Positions 23,985-50,430 of a stretch of 64,000 nt of DNA are shown piece after piece. How positions within the stretch are numbered: position 1 is the first letter of the stretch; every line of letters begins with the position of its first letter. The stretch lies in contig JAXRKP010000382.1 of NCBI GenBank assembly GCA_037039925.1, forward strand, positions 172,501-236,500, in the 5' to 3' direction. Made by a program: the position numbers and the translations under genes. The DNA comes from Doris montereyensis (lineage: Eukaryota; Mollusca; Gastropoda; Nudibranchia; Dorididae). Below the pieces are notes generated by a model. That model was given only the letters and a program-made list of their open reading frames with translations, was not told the origin of the DNA and made no database searches.

Positions 23985-24830
23985 AACTAACAATAACTTG
24001 AATAACATCCTGACAATACTGACATATTTCCACACAGAATAGAACTAGACAACATCCCAAATCAAATCCAATAGAAATAGAAGACGTAGATCACACATGA
24101 TAATGTTCCATTCTCATAATGAGTAGCACTGACTAAAGATTACGTTAGCCCGGCAGTGAGGACACCTAGTACGCACTGGTATTGGTATTGGCATTGCCTG
24201 AAGAAACGCCTGGACAACGATTACAGGGGGTTGCGCGACTACTACTACTGCTCTATTGTTACGAGGGTTGACAGCAACAAATGGACCACTTTTTGTAGTT
24301 TTGAGAAAATTGAGAACTATGAACTTGTTGCAATGCATGCAATGAAAGTATTGAAATCGATCTTTTCGGAGATATTATTGATATTGTTACTGGGATTTTA
24401 GGTCATTGAGCACGTGATGGTGTTGGTTTGAGTTGAAAGTACAGATAAGAAGACGACAGTGCGGAAAAGACAGGGTCAAAAGGTCAATTTTTGCGTTATG
24501 TGGATATATCCATTTGCTGCTGTCAGAGTATCAGCCCTCGTGTTGTGCTCCGGGGCCCGGCTGTGATGGGGGTGACCGTGAGGAGGATATCCCTGTTGTT
24601 GGGGTGGATAGTCTTCTTGGGGTGGTGGATACAGGATATGCTTTTTGGGGTGATGAATAGCCTGCCTGGGGTGGTGGATAGCCTTGTTGGGATGGTGGAT
24701 AACCTGCCTGGTCTGGGGGATAGACACCTGAAAAAGGATATGCATCTTTTTCATCGCCTTGCCCAGGATAATAATATAATACAGAGGAGGCGGATTTGAC
24801 AATGACATCTTAAATGGGAGATAATGCTCG
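23985..24830 (-). pseudogene. LITAF-like domain pseudogene
   Basis: Read on the minus strand, an ATG at 24808 opens MSLSNPPPLYY and leads into Pro/Tyr/Gln-rich sequence. GVYPPDQAGYPPSQQGYPPP is in a shifted frame, returning to YPPPQEDYPPQQQGYPPHGH in the first frame. Further on, VRTRCPHCRANVIF (about 24145-24175) is the N-terminal Zn-binding CxxC of a LITAF domain. A third frame then gives GCCLVLFCVEICQ (about 24020-24058), matching the membrane-dipping GCC-x-x-P-F-C segment. The final H-x-C-P-x-C knuckle is missing, and the link at 24340-24480 is unrecognisable. LITAF proteins act in endosomal trafficking. Multiple frame changes and the lost second knuckle indicate a pseudogene. Confidence 0.65.
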
Positions 24831-25593
24831 GTCAGATGAAGAAAAGAAAACAAGTCCGTCTAGTCGAGGCCTTGGTCACAATATTAATAATATTATTATT
24901 AATGATGGTTTGTCAACAAGCAGAAAAATGCTCGACCAGTCTTACTCTTACTTCATGTTTTACACTAATTACACACTGCAAAACAAAACAAAAAATGTGG
25001 GTACGTGTGTGTGTGGGTGTGGGTGTCATTCGACACAAAACCAAGGTTTGGGTTTCCTTCGAAAAAGTATAAGTATATAGGGGTTTTTAAGCCACATGCC
25101 AAAGTTATAATACAAAGTTTTCTAGGATATAATTATACGAGCAATAGGATGATGGTAACTGGTAATGGTATATGGACATTTATTATTCAACCCAAGGGCG
25201 CATAAAAGATTAAACTTAAACACGAATTCAGTTTAAAAAAAATTATAGGTTGGCCAATACCGGGGGTTACACCAGTTACACTGGTAGTACTAGTTAGTAG
25301 TAGTAGTACATGTACTACTACTAGTAAATTAAATATAAATATAATGGTATTTAAATCAAAATTTGCTGATGAATCAACGTTACACTCGTTACATAGTTTT
25401 CATGGATTCAGTGACAAGATAAAGCTTGTACATGTACTTCTTGTAAGTTTGTGTGACAGTGACACTAGTGACACTAGTGACAGTCATCAATCATTACTAA
25501 CTCAATGAGCGTAATGTATTGTTAAGGGAACTAAAAAAAATTGTAATGATAATTGAAAGAAAAAGTATTGCTCTTTTGCATGTATTTGACGAA

Positions 25594-25735
25594 TGCTACT
25601 GGTATGTTCTTCTTTCCTTTCACTCTTTTACACGACTTTCATCTTGTTTCTTTATAACTTATAAGTAAGTCACCTTGCAGTAATGAAAGTGAGCCCATCG
25701 TAGATCATGATGAATGGGGTGAATTTCAATGCAAT
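25594..25735 (-). repeat. Family F repeat, diverged
   Basis: The minus strand has ATTGAAATTCACCCCATTCA, a damaged core, and a GAAAGTCGTGTAAAAGAGTG then AAAGGAAAGAAGAACATACC tail ending CAGTAGCATTC. Confidence 0.5.
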
Positions 25736-25871
25736 GGTAAAAAATAAGATATTGCTCTTTCGACCTCATGTGATTAAGGATGATTTTTTTATATTTACAA
25801 ACAGCATCCACCAAATATTGAGATGTCACTGTCAACATCGATACTTTCAGTTTCATGTTTTTTTATATTTT

Positions 25872-25965
25872 GATTGGAATTTACCACTTACACCAAAAGC
25901 GGGGGTCTCAGGATGAATTAAAAGGACACAACAAGATGAAGAAAGAACGACGCGAAAGAGTACAT
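25872..25965 (+). repeat. Family F repeat, 5' part
   Basis: ATTGGAATTTACCACTTACA, then GGGGGTCTCAGGATGAATTA and AAAGGACACAACAAGATGAA follow the family F order. Confidence 0.5.
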
Positions 25966-26236
25966 GTATAATACGTAAAAGCCAATGAAACTGAAATTGA
26001 AAGGGGAAAATAAGAGTTTTTACCAAACGCGCCACCAACATCGTTGCTTATCTCGACTCATTGACTGGCATCGACAGTCAGCCAGGCTTCTGTTCACTAA
26101 AAATAGTGTGCAATAGTAAAAAAAAAAAGTTTCTCTTCAAAAATCTGAAATGTATAATCTTTTCCCAGGGCAGCTTTGAAAGTTTCCTAGTAATTATACT
26201 ATATTGATCAGAAAAATCAGGACATTTCTCCTGGTT

Positions 26237-26562
26237 ATGTGCCATCAGTGGCTGAGTAGTTAGGCTACCGGACTTGGCATTATGAGGTTTCGGGTTCAAC
26301 CCCTAGCAAAGCTAGATCAGACAATGTCTTCCCTGTGAAAGACACCTAACATGCATCCCCCCACTCGACCCAGGTGCAAATGGGTACAAGCACTAGCTTT
26401 GGGAGTAAAAAAATATGCGTCAAGACTAGGGTCCTGTCCAAGAGTGATGTGATTACAATCACCCCATAACCCACTTCACACTACAGGAACCGGGATAAGC
26501 TCCGGCTCTATGGGCTGGAACTGCCTTAAAGGAACTTTATTTTGACTTACTGACTTACACTC
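26237..26562 (+). mobile_element. SINE family C
   Basis: The head CAGTGGCTGAGTAGTTAGGC is box A-like and TTTCGGGTTCAACCCCTAGC is box B-like. The central CGACCCAGGTGCAAATGGGT domain, a GGGTCCTGTCCAAGAGTGAT block and the GGGATAAGCTCCGGCTCTAT end follow. A family A-like tail (CACTCCTGATTACCCCATGC) adjoins at 26567-26600. Confidence 0.8.
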
Positions 26563-27054
26563 CTGATTACCCCATGCTCAACACTGAGTATGGCACCATC
26601 ATATTTTTGATGTTGTCCTTTTGCTTATTCATCTTACCACCCTGAGATCCCAGCTTACACTACTTAGTTATGAATATGAGCATGAGGTGAACTCAATCAC
26701 TCACTCATCATAACTATCACTATACTTTCAACAATGTACCAACGTGTATTAATATCGTGTCACCTGAATTTCAAATACATGATAGACTCCTTGTCGGCTT
26801 TGCTGATGAAAATTATTATGGAGAGTTTGCTACTTGTTTCAATGAAATTTCCTCCATCCACCTTATGCCGCGAGACTTATGGCCAAGGTAAATTGAGAAG
26901 AAACACTAACACTAACAGTAACATGGAAATGAAGCATACGTATGTAAAGGATTGAAAGTAAAGAAATGTAACCAGCCTGCAGCATCCGCCAACTATTTTA
27001 GTTTGCAGAGAACACAGATCACAATTTGACAAATTTCACTGCCCAACTTATGTT

Positions 27055-27240
27055 TGGTTTGATTTGATTTATCCACATCCAAAATCATTAAGGTGGTCTT
27101 GGGGTTTTTGGCAGATTTAGTTTTTATTTTTCCCGGACTGCCGTGTTAAGCACGTGTAAACAGCCAAGGGATCTTTACAACGTACACAGAGCGTTCTGAT
27201 CGGCACACGGGACCTCCTTTTCAGCATCAGTCTGCGATGG
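27055..27240 (-). mobile_element. SINE family B, 3' half (split)
   Basis: The minus strand has GAAAAGGAGGTCCCGTGTGC through CCAAAAACCCCAAGACCACC to TGGATGTGGATAAATCAAAT, the 3' half of family B. The 5' half resumes at 27525 after a SINE C insertion. Confidence 0.75.
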
Positions 27241-27524
27241 CGTCGGTGGCTAGACTGCCAGACTTGAGATCATGAGTTCTCGGGTTTAAATCCTAGAAAA
27301 AGCCAAGTCCGACGTGTTCCTTGAGAAAGACACTTAACACGCATTTTCCCCATTTGACAGAAGTGCAAATGGGTACAGGCACTAGCTTGAGGGTAAAAAC
27401 CTGTTAACTAGCGCCCTGTCCAGGTGATTATTTTCACCTGTTCCGCTTCATGCTATAGACACAAGGATAAGCTCCGGCTCTACCGGGCCAAAATGACTTT
27501 GAAAGAACTTTTCTCCTATGGGAC
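27240..27524 (+). mobile_element. SINE family C inside SINE B
   Basis: GCGTCGGTGGCTAGACTGCC head, CTCGGGTTTAAATCCTAG box B, AGTGCAAATGGGTACAGGCA centre, and ATAAGCTCCGGCTCTACCGG end. It sits exactly between the two halves of a family B copy on the other strand, with ATGG on both sides as a possible short duplication. Confidence 0.75.
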
Positions 27525-27630
27525 CAGGTCCATCTACCTAGACCAAGGAAGGGGGTTAAAAGAAAATGTTTGAACCTGTTGGGCTCGAGCCTAGGAGCTT
27601 TTGGTTGAGAGGTGGGACTTATTTGTGGAC
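27525..27630 (-). mobile_element. SINE family B, 5' half (split)
   Basis: The minus strand reads CACCTCTCAACCAAAAGCTC, the box B CTAGGCTCGAGCCCAAC, then CTAGGTAGATGGACCTGGTC. It continues the half at 27.06-27.24 kb. Confidence 0.7.
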
Positions 27631-27671
27631 TACCTTATGCATATGTCTCTCTCTCTCTTCTCCGAGAGATG

Positions 27672-27949
<278 letters not shown>

Positions 27950-28120
27950 ACAAATGGGTAAAGATCGAGAAAAAAACATACAGATTATATAATTCAGAAT
28001 GAAATGTGACATTATGCAGGAAACAACTTTCAAAACAACACGAAATGCAATCATATTTAATTTTCATCATCCACGCACTAGAGAAGAATTAAAAACGAAC
28101 TTATCAATTTAAAAACTGTC

Positions 28121-28126
28121 TTTATT
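28121..28126 (-). terminator. SNRPB: Distal SNRPB poly(A) signal
   Basis: AATAAA on the minus strand, in GATATGAATAAAGACAG, about 700 nt past the stop codon. An AT-rich stretch and a TTCGTTTTTAATTC GU/U-rich element follow within 45 bp. The better-placed of two candidate signals. Confidence 0.55.
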
Positions 28127-28495
28127 CATATCATCTGTACAGTTACTACAATTACAAGCACACTTTCAATGACAAGAAATTATTCTGTCCATCTTTCCCC
28201 TCACTTAACTCAACTCAATCACACATACCTACTCTTCAACATAGAAGAGCTAAGTTTACCATACTTGAGAACAAACAAAATATGAATTTACATACACATA
28301 AATGGAACAAATGAACGAGTGAAATTCTTTCCATTGCAGAATACCCCCACCCCCCAAAAAAAACACCCCACAACAAACAACCCAAAAACAACACACAATC
28401 GAACAATCATATCAACTTGTTCTCCCTTTTATAGTTAAAATGAATGTGTTTGTTCACACAGGTAAAACTCATTCATACATTTTTTTTGCTTGTTT

Positions 28496-28501
28496 TTTAT
28501 T
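28496..28501 (-). terminator. SNRPB: Proximal SNRPB poly(A) signal
   Basis: AATAAA on the minus strand in GAAAATAAAAAACAAG, about 330 nt past the stop codon. It may allow a short 3' UTR form. Confidence 0.45.
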
Positions 28502-28828
28502 TTCATTGAGTCGAAGACGATGGTTGATACTGATACATTAAATGAACACAATAATAATATGTTTCATATTGAATATTAACATTAAAAAAAAGCCCTACAC
28601 TCAAAACTTCTTCGTTCAAATGTTTAAAAACTTTAAAAAAACAACAAAGTGAGTGCAACCACTGAGTGAAATGAAAATCAAAACCGACAGGAATGGACAG
28701 CCGGGACAAATACAATGACGAAACACTATGATGAGGGTGATGATGATGACAATGAAGAAGATGACAACGATGATGACGATGACTATGGTGCTGCGACGAA
28801 GAATGAAATGGTTTCAGTCTTTCCACTC

Positions 28829-45328
<16,500 letters not shown>

Positions 45329-45407
45329 TTTGAAAAGGCGATGTTGATGGATTATTTCATAAGAATAACAAACGATTCCAGTCGAGATCCCGCTGCCTTT
45401 TCGATCG

Positions 45408-45416
45408 ACTTCCGGT
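45408..45416 (-). promoter_or_regulatory. SNRPB: ETS-type site in SNRPB promoter/5' UTR
   Basis: ACCGGAAGT on the minus strand is a full match to the ETS/GABP consensus, 80-90 bp upstream of the start codon. The surrounding 45.39-45.52 kb is CpG-richer than the flanks and has no TATA box, a layout typical of housekeeping promoters. The transcription start is not visible from sequence. Confidence 0.5.
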
Positions 45417-46191
45417 CGTCGAAACAAACTCGCTTTTATCGACGCTAACGACGAAGGGACTTAACTCCGGGATTTTGCACGTCCTCATCATTCGTGCACG
45501 ATAGACTTTCGGCCTGTCAAAACATTTGCTACTATACGTGTAATATAGATCTAGGTTTACAGATATAGCAGAGCCACACACACACAAAAAGAACAAAGCA
45601 AAAAAACAAAGGTAACTAGAAATAGATCTATATGTAGATCTATCTGTATTAATCCCAAAAATATCATTTAAACTAAGATAGACATGCAAATGGTTGAGTT
45701 GGGTTTTTATAAAGATGATAACTACATAGTAAGTCACAATCAACAATAACAACAACAAAAAAGAAAAAAGAGTACATTAAAGCACGCGCGCACACACAAA
45801 TACACACACACATACACATACAAACCCAGGTTTCAATCATTATTATAAATTCAGCGTTAGAAAAGAGTCCGTGAAAGGTTAGTTTGTACTGCAGTCTGGT
45901 TGCATAATCAGAATTGAACGAATACGAACTGAAATTTAGTCGTATATTATGCAATGATATTGGCTACAAAATATAATATATCATCCAATATGAAATGGAG
46001 AATACACAAACATACCAGCACAACTAAAAACAGAAAGAGATCCACTTGCTTTGAAGGCTAGCATAGGATCGATATACCGATACCGTACGTGGAGAGATGG
46101 TACAAAACTTGATAATCAATATGTCAGAATACATGTACACAGTATAGGGCGATCGTCTTTATTGATTGCGAGGCCATTCTATTACTAATGC

Positions 46192-46220
46192 ATGTACTAC
46201 TACTATTACTACTACTACTG

Positions 46221-46304
<84 letters not shown>

Positions 46305-46365
46305 TTACTACTTACTACTACTACTACTACTATTACTACTACTACTACTACTATATTACTACTAT

Positions 46366-46419
<54 letters not shown>

Positions 46420-46420
46420 A

Positions 46421-46507
<87 letters not shown>
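46192..46507. repeat. (ACT)n microsatellite, interrupted
   Basis: ACT triplets for about 315 bp with a few single-base interruptions and frame slips (TACTTACTAC near 46310, CTATATTACT near 46350). Confidence 0.97.
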
Positions 46508-46508
<1 letters not shown>

Positions 46509-46584
46509 ATGCAATAAAATTACCAAACTTTTTACCAATGAGTTTGAGAAATTTAATAATTTCGCGTGCCGTTAGTCCGATTTC

Positions 46585-46855
46585 AGTGCCTTCATTAGCT
46601 TAGTGGTTAGAATGTTGGACTTGGGATAATGAGGTCCTGGGTTCAAATCCTGGCAATAATAGGTCCGATGTTGTTATCCACTATTCGTCACAGGCGCAAA
46701 TGGGTACCGGCATCAGATAAGGAGTAGGTCTAAAGATCTGCTATACTACACACTAGTGTCATCACACTCTTGTTAAGCTTCACAGTATAGAAACTGAGAT
46801 AAACCCCGACTCAAATGGCAATGCTGGCGGAGAAGGAACGTTACTTTATTAACCC
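46585..46855 (+). mobile_element. SINE family C
   Basis: The head TTCATTAGCTTAGTGGTTAG has a box A, and CCTGGGTTCAAATCCTGGC is a good box B. The central AGGCGCAAATGGGTACCGGC and a GAGATAAACCCCGACTC end follow. Confidence 0.8.
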
Positions 46856-46918
46856 AACTATGCACTCTTATCAAAAAAGTTCTAAAGAAAGCCTGAATGA
46901 CCCATAGACACTCACTAA

Positions 46919-46938
46919 AGCACACACACACACACACA

Positions 46939-46975
<37 letters not shown>

Positions 46976-47007
46976 CCTCCCTCCCTTCCTCCCTCTCCTC
47001 CCTTCCT

Positions 47008-47100
<93 letters not shown>
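46919..47100. repeat. (CA)n then (CT)n with CCCT interruptions
   Basis: A short CA run passes into CT repeats, interrupted by CCTCCCTCCCTTCC-type sequence and pure again from about 47010. Confidence 0.96.
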
Positions 47101-47231
47101 AGTGTTTATAATATGTTGTCAAGTTTCACCCATTAGGCAACCTTCAGGACATATTTGCTCCAAAATTGTTTTCATTTTTGTCTTGTGAGAAATACATGTA
47201 CACATGTACAGTATTATGATCTTACCTACTT

Positions 47232-47720
47232 ACTTAGTGCTCTTGGCGCTTGCTTGCGTAAAAGGCTGACACTGTGACACTAGAGTTCTCCACTGTGACC
47301 GTTCGGTTGAGCGTCCATGTCTTCTCCTTCATTTGCTTCACCACGGATCTTCTCCATGTCTCTAGTCTCTAGGTCTTCCCATTCTTCTTTTTTCCGCCTG
47401 GAGTCCATCTCAATGCCACTCTAGGTATTGATGTTGATGCCATCATAGGACATGTCCAATGTACCGCCATCTGTGTTGCATGACTAGTTGTGTAACAACA
47501 GGCGTTGCTAATACTCTCATTGTAAAGGTCGGAGGTTGTGATAGGGGTAGTAGTTATGACTATGAGGTTAACATATTTTGAGTATTCTCCGTAAACATTT
47601 ATTCTGAAATACTTCAGTCAAGTTTATGATTTACGTATTTTGTTAATTTCAATGACTCTGATCCATACACAACAACGCGCCGAGGACATTGCTTTTAAAT
47701 ATTCAAACTGTTGTGTGTAC
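47232..47720 (-). mobile_element. LINE C-terminal remnant
   Basis: Minus-strand frames, with shifts, give KAMSSARCCVWIRVIEI-NKI, a hydrophobic/Arg-rich stretch, MQHRWRYIGHV-like sequence and KRRLGRPRDWRRT-like sequence. These follow the order of an RTE-like LINE C-terminus (W-I-G-H, G-R-P, W-R-R). It faces the RT fragment at 47.94 kb and so is a separate insertion. Confidence 0.55.
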
Positions 47721-47782
47721 GTAGATAAAGACAAACAGTGAGGTAAGGGGCGTGTCGGAAGTGAAGGTAATGACATGTAAAA

Positions 47783-47934
47783 GATAATATGAAAGACCCA
47801 TATGAACAAAGACAAAAATAAATCCTGGTCACCATGGGGTTCGAACCCGCGACCTCTGCGTCGGCACTCATCTCCTCGCCATGAAAATAAAGCATGCTAC
47901 CAACCGAGCATGAGGCTTTCATATTATCGTATTT
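47783..47934 (-). mobile_element. tRNA-like element in a 13-bp inverted repeat
   Basis: The minus strand carries TGCTCGGTTGGTAGCATGCT (box A) and CGCGGGTTCGAACCCCATGG (box B, consensus). GATAATATGAAAG at 47783-47795 is matched by CTTTCATATTATC at about 47922-47934 as a perfect inverted repeat. No good acceptor stem or anticodon arm was confirmed, so I treat it as a short tRNA-derived element rather than a tRNA gene. Confidence 0.5.
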
Positions 47935-47944
47935 TGTCATTACT

Positions 47945-48320
47945 AACACCACACGAACAGGCTTTTGATAGCATCCACCGAGAGTCATCATGGAACATTC
48001 GAAGACATGGAATTCCGAAAAAGTTGGTCAGCGTAATCAAGACGCTCTACACTGACTTTTCATCGCATGTCATACTGTGACAACGAACTGATATATCTAT
48101 TCCCAGTTACTACGGGAGTAAAACAAGGATGTATAATATTATCTCCTTCTTGTTCATTTTAGGGATAGGTTGGGTCATGAAAAACACAATTGAGAAAACA
48201 ATGACAAAAACAGGCATTCGGTGGACTCTCACTAGTACTAGTAGTAGTAGTACTTTAGAAGATGAATTGTACTTCGCAGAAGACGTTGCCCTGCTATAGC
48301 AGCAGCTATAGCATAGATAC
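47945..48320 (+). mobile_element. LINE reverse transcriptase fragment
   Basis: The frame from about 47950 gives EQAFDSIHRESSWNI, then RRHGIPKKLVSVIKTLYTDF, then (with shifts) VTTGVKQGCIISPFLF, GIDWVMKNTIEKTM, TGIRW and DELYFAEDVALL. This is the RT palm with A-F-D, G-x-x-Q-G-C and a mutated D-D motif (AED). It continues at 48.64-48.78 kb beyond a family F insertion. Confidence 0.75.
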
Positions 48321-48351
48321 CAAGATTATGCAAACATTAGACAAACATGGA

Positions 48352-48490
48352 CGTTTCATTGAAATTTACACCGTCTACCATTGCGGTGATCTCAGAGTGA
48401 ATGAAGAGGAAACAGTAAGATGAAATATAAGTGGAAGAAGGAAAGGAAAGAAATAGGGACATACCATCATTGCCCGCCAACCGCCCACAC
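48352..48490 (+). repeat. Family F repeat inside the LINE fragment
   Basis: TTTCATTGAAATTTACACCG, CTACCATTGCGGTGATCTCA, GAAGAGGAAACAGTAAGATG and ATTGCCCGCCAACCGCCC make a complete family F copy. Confidence 0.8.
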
Positions 48491-48529
48491 AGTTGAGAAA
48501 AAAATCAAGAAATAAGATTAATACAGATA

Positions 48530-48547
48530 TATAATATATATACATAT

Positions 48548-48580
<33 letters not shown>

Positions 48581-48600
48581 TATATATATGAATATAAAAG
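48530..48600. repeat. (TA)n/(CATA)n microsatellite
   Basis: Mixed ATATA, TACA and CATA repeats directly downstream of the family F copy. Confidence 0.9.
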
Positions 48601-48644
48601 ATATAGATATATAAACAAAAACCCCGCGTATGTACACATCGATT

Positions 48645-48785
48645 GACACACATATGGTAATCGAGGAAGAGATCTGGAAGATGTTAATACATTTACTTAC
48701 CTAAGCTCAATGATAACAAAAATGGAGACACAGGAGAAGAAATCAGATCACTCCTATCCTATCTACGGCAAATGAAGCTGTACAT
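48645..48785 (+). mobile_element. LINE fragment, continuation
   Basis: DLEDVNTFTYLSSMITKM and a frame with EEIRSL follow the same RT (typical V-x-x-F-x-Y-L-G-S-x-I). The sequence then decays. Confidence 0.6.
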
Positions 48786-49300
48786 CATTGCGCAACTTTT
48801 GGAAGAAACATGCTTTAGGGCCTGAATGATTTTAATAATGTTTTTTGTGACACTGTTATGTCTGAGATCTGAGCATTTTTCAGTTTTGTATTGAGTGTGC
48901 GTTTGAGTATATATGTCCGCCTACATTGTCTACCTCTCTCCTCCTACACTCACCTCTTTTATTGTATGTTTCGATTATTTTGAGCCCATCATTTTGGATT
49001 CTCACCCCCCTCCTTTGGACTCGCCCCCAATTCCCTTGCTGTCCTCCCCATGGCATTGTTGTTATGAAATGATTGTTTTGAGTCATCAGCTTTCTTTTGC
49101 CATGGAATTGTTCCAAGCTACGAATATTGTATTGTTTCTGAACCAATCAGTTTAATATCAACCCCCGCTTTCGTTGCCGTGAAACTGTTGTGAGCTAAGA
49201 ACGTAGTTATGTCTTTTTGGGCCAATCAGCTTGTACTCCCAGGCAGTGGACAGGTAAGCACCTGCACGGGAGAGTAGAAGATCCCGCCCCCCCCCGAGTC

Positions 49301-49503
49301 TCCTGCTGCCTTGCAGGCAGGTCTTGGCTGACCAAAGGCTAAGGGATTCAACCCTGAAACAAAACAACCTGTTGCCTTGCAAGCCGGTCTTGAATGACCA
49401 AAGACTAAGGGAGTTATCCCTGACAGAAAATAACAACCTGCTGCCTTGCAGGCTGGTCTTGAATGACTAGAGGCTAAGGGAGTTAACCCTGACAGAAAAT
49501 AAC
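49301..49503 (+). repeat. Three ~68-bp tandem repeats, RTE 5' UTR
   Basis: Units share CTGCTGCCTTGCAGGC, GGTCTTG-ATGACCAAAG and TTAACCCTGACAGAAAATAA, in the same number and place as in copy 1. Confidence 0.85.
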
Positions 49504-49662
49504 AAGGCCTGGTAGGGGGCCTCAAGGTGGCAGCCCCACCATCTACCTAGGGTACAGTGGGCTTATTCCTGCTTATCCAAAGCAACCTGATTCAGAGAAG
49601 TAAAAGAAATATAACCAGCTTGATCTTTGGAAGACGAACTTGGAAACGAACACGGACTGTGA

Positions 49663-50430
49663 TTTTTGGAACATGGAATGTTAGATAAATGGAAAAGAGT
49701 CAGAATTAGTTGAAGAAATGAAAAAAATTAAAGTAGATATTTTGGCCATTACAGAAACAATGAAAAAAGGACAAGGATTAAAAAATATAAGATCGAATCA
49801 TATTTTAATTTTCTCAGGAGTAGATGTGAAAGATAAAGCTAGAGCAGGAGTAGGCCTCCTAGTGCATAAAAGGCATGAAAAGCTACTAGAAAGTTGGAAA
49901 TTTATAAGCCCACAGCTATTAGAGGTAGATATTAAATCAAAAGGACGAGAAATTAAATTATTAATAGCTTATGGACCAAACGAAGACGCAACTAAAGAAG
50001 AAAAAGATACCTTCGAAAGTCATTTACAAATAGCTGCTGGGAATCTTAAATTCAAACAGGAACTAATGCTTTTAGGAGATTTAAACGCTAGAGTAGGCAA
50101 CAATGTAGAAACGTCAGGAGGAGTAATAGGTAAAGGACAGACAACAACAACTTCTCCAAATGGAGAGGGACTAATAGATTTTTGCCTAAAGAATAACATG
50201 AAAATAGCTAACACATTTTTTCCTCATAAATATATCCACAAATATACAAGAGTAAATGAAGACAGGTGTGAAAAGTCAATGATAGACTACATAATAGTTA
50301 GCAGCTCCCTTTTTTACAGTACATTGATGCAAGAGTAAACAGAGGAGAAGAAATAATTAGTGATCATCACTTAATGATTGCCAAAATGAGATTACTGACT
50401 GAGGAAAACAAACAGAAAAGGAAAGAGAAG
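49663..50430 (+). pseudogene. Endonuclease domain of RTE copy 2
   Basis: FGTWNVR (49663-49685) is followed by a stop, then the frame from 49718 gives KIKVDILAITETMKKGQG, GVGLLVHKRHEKLLESW, LIAYGPNEDATKEEKD, LLGDLNARVGNNVETSG and SMIDYIIVSSS. SDHHLMIAKMRLL follows after a shift near 50325. It includes the uninterrupted site of the copy 1 insert. Confidence 0.85.
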
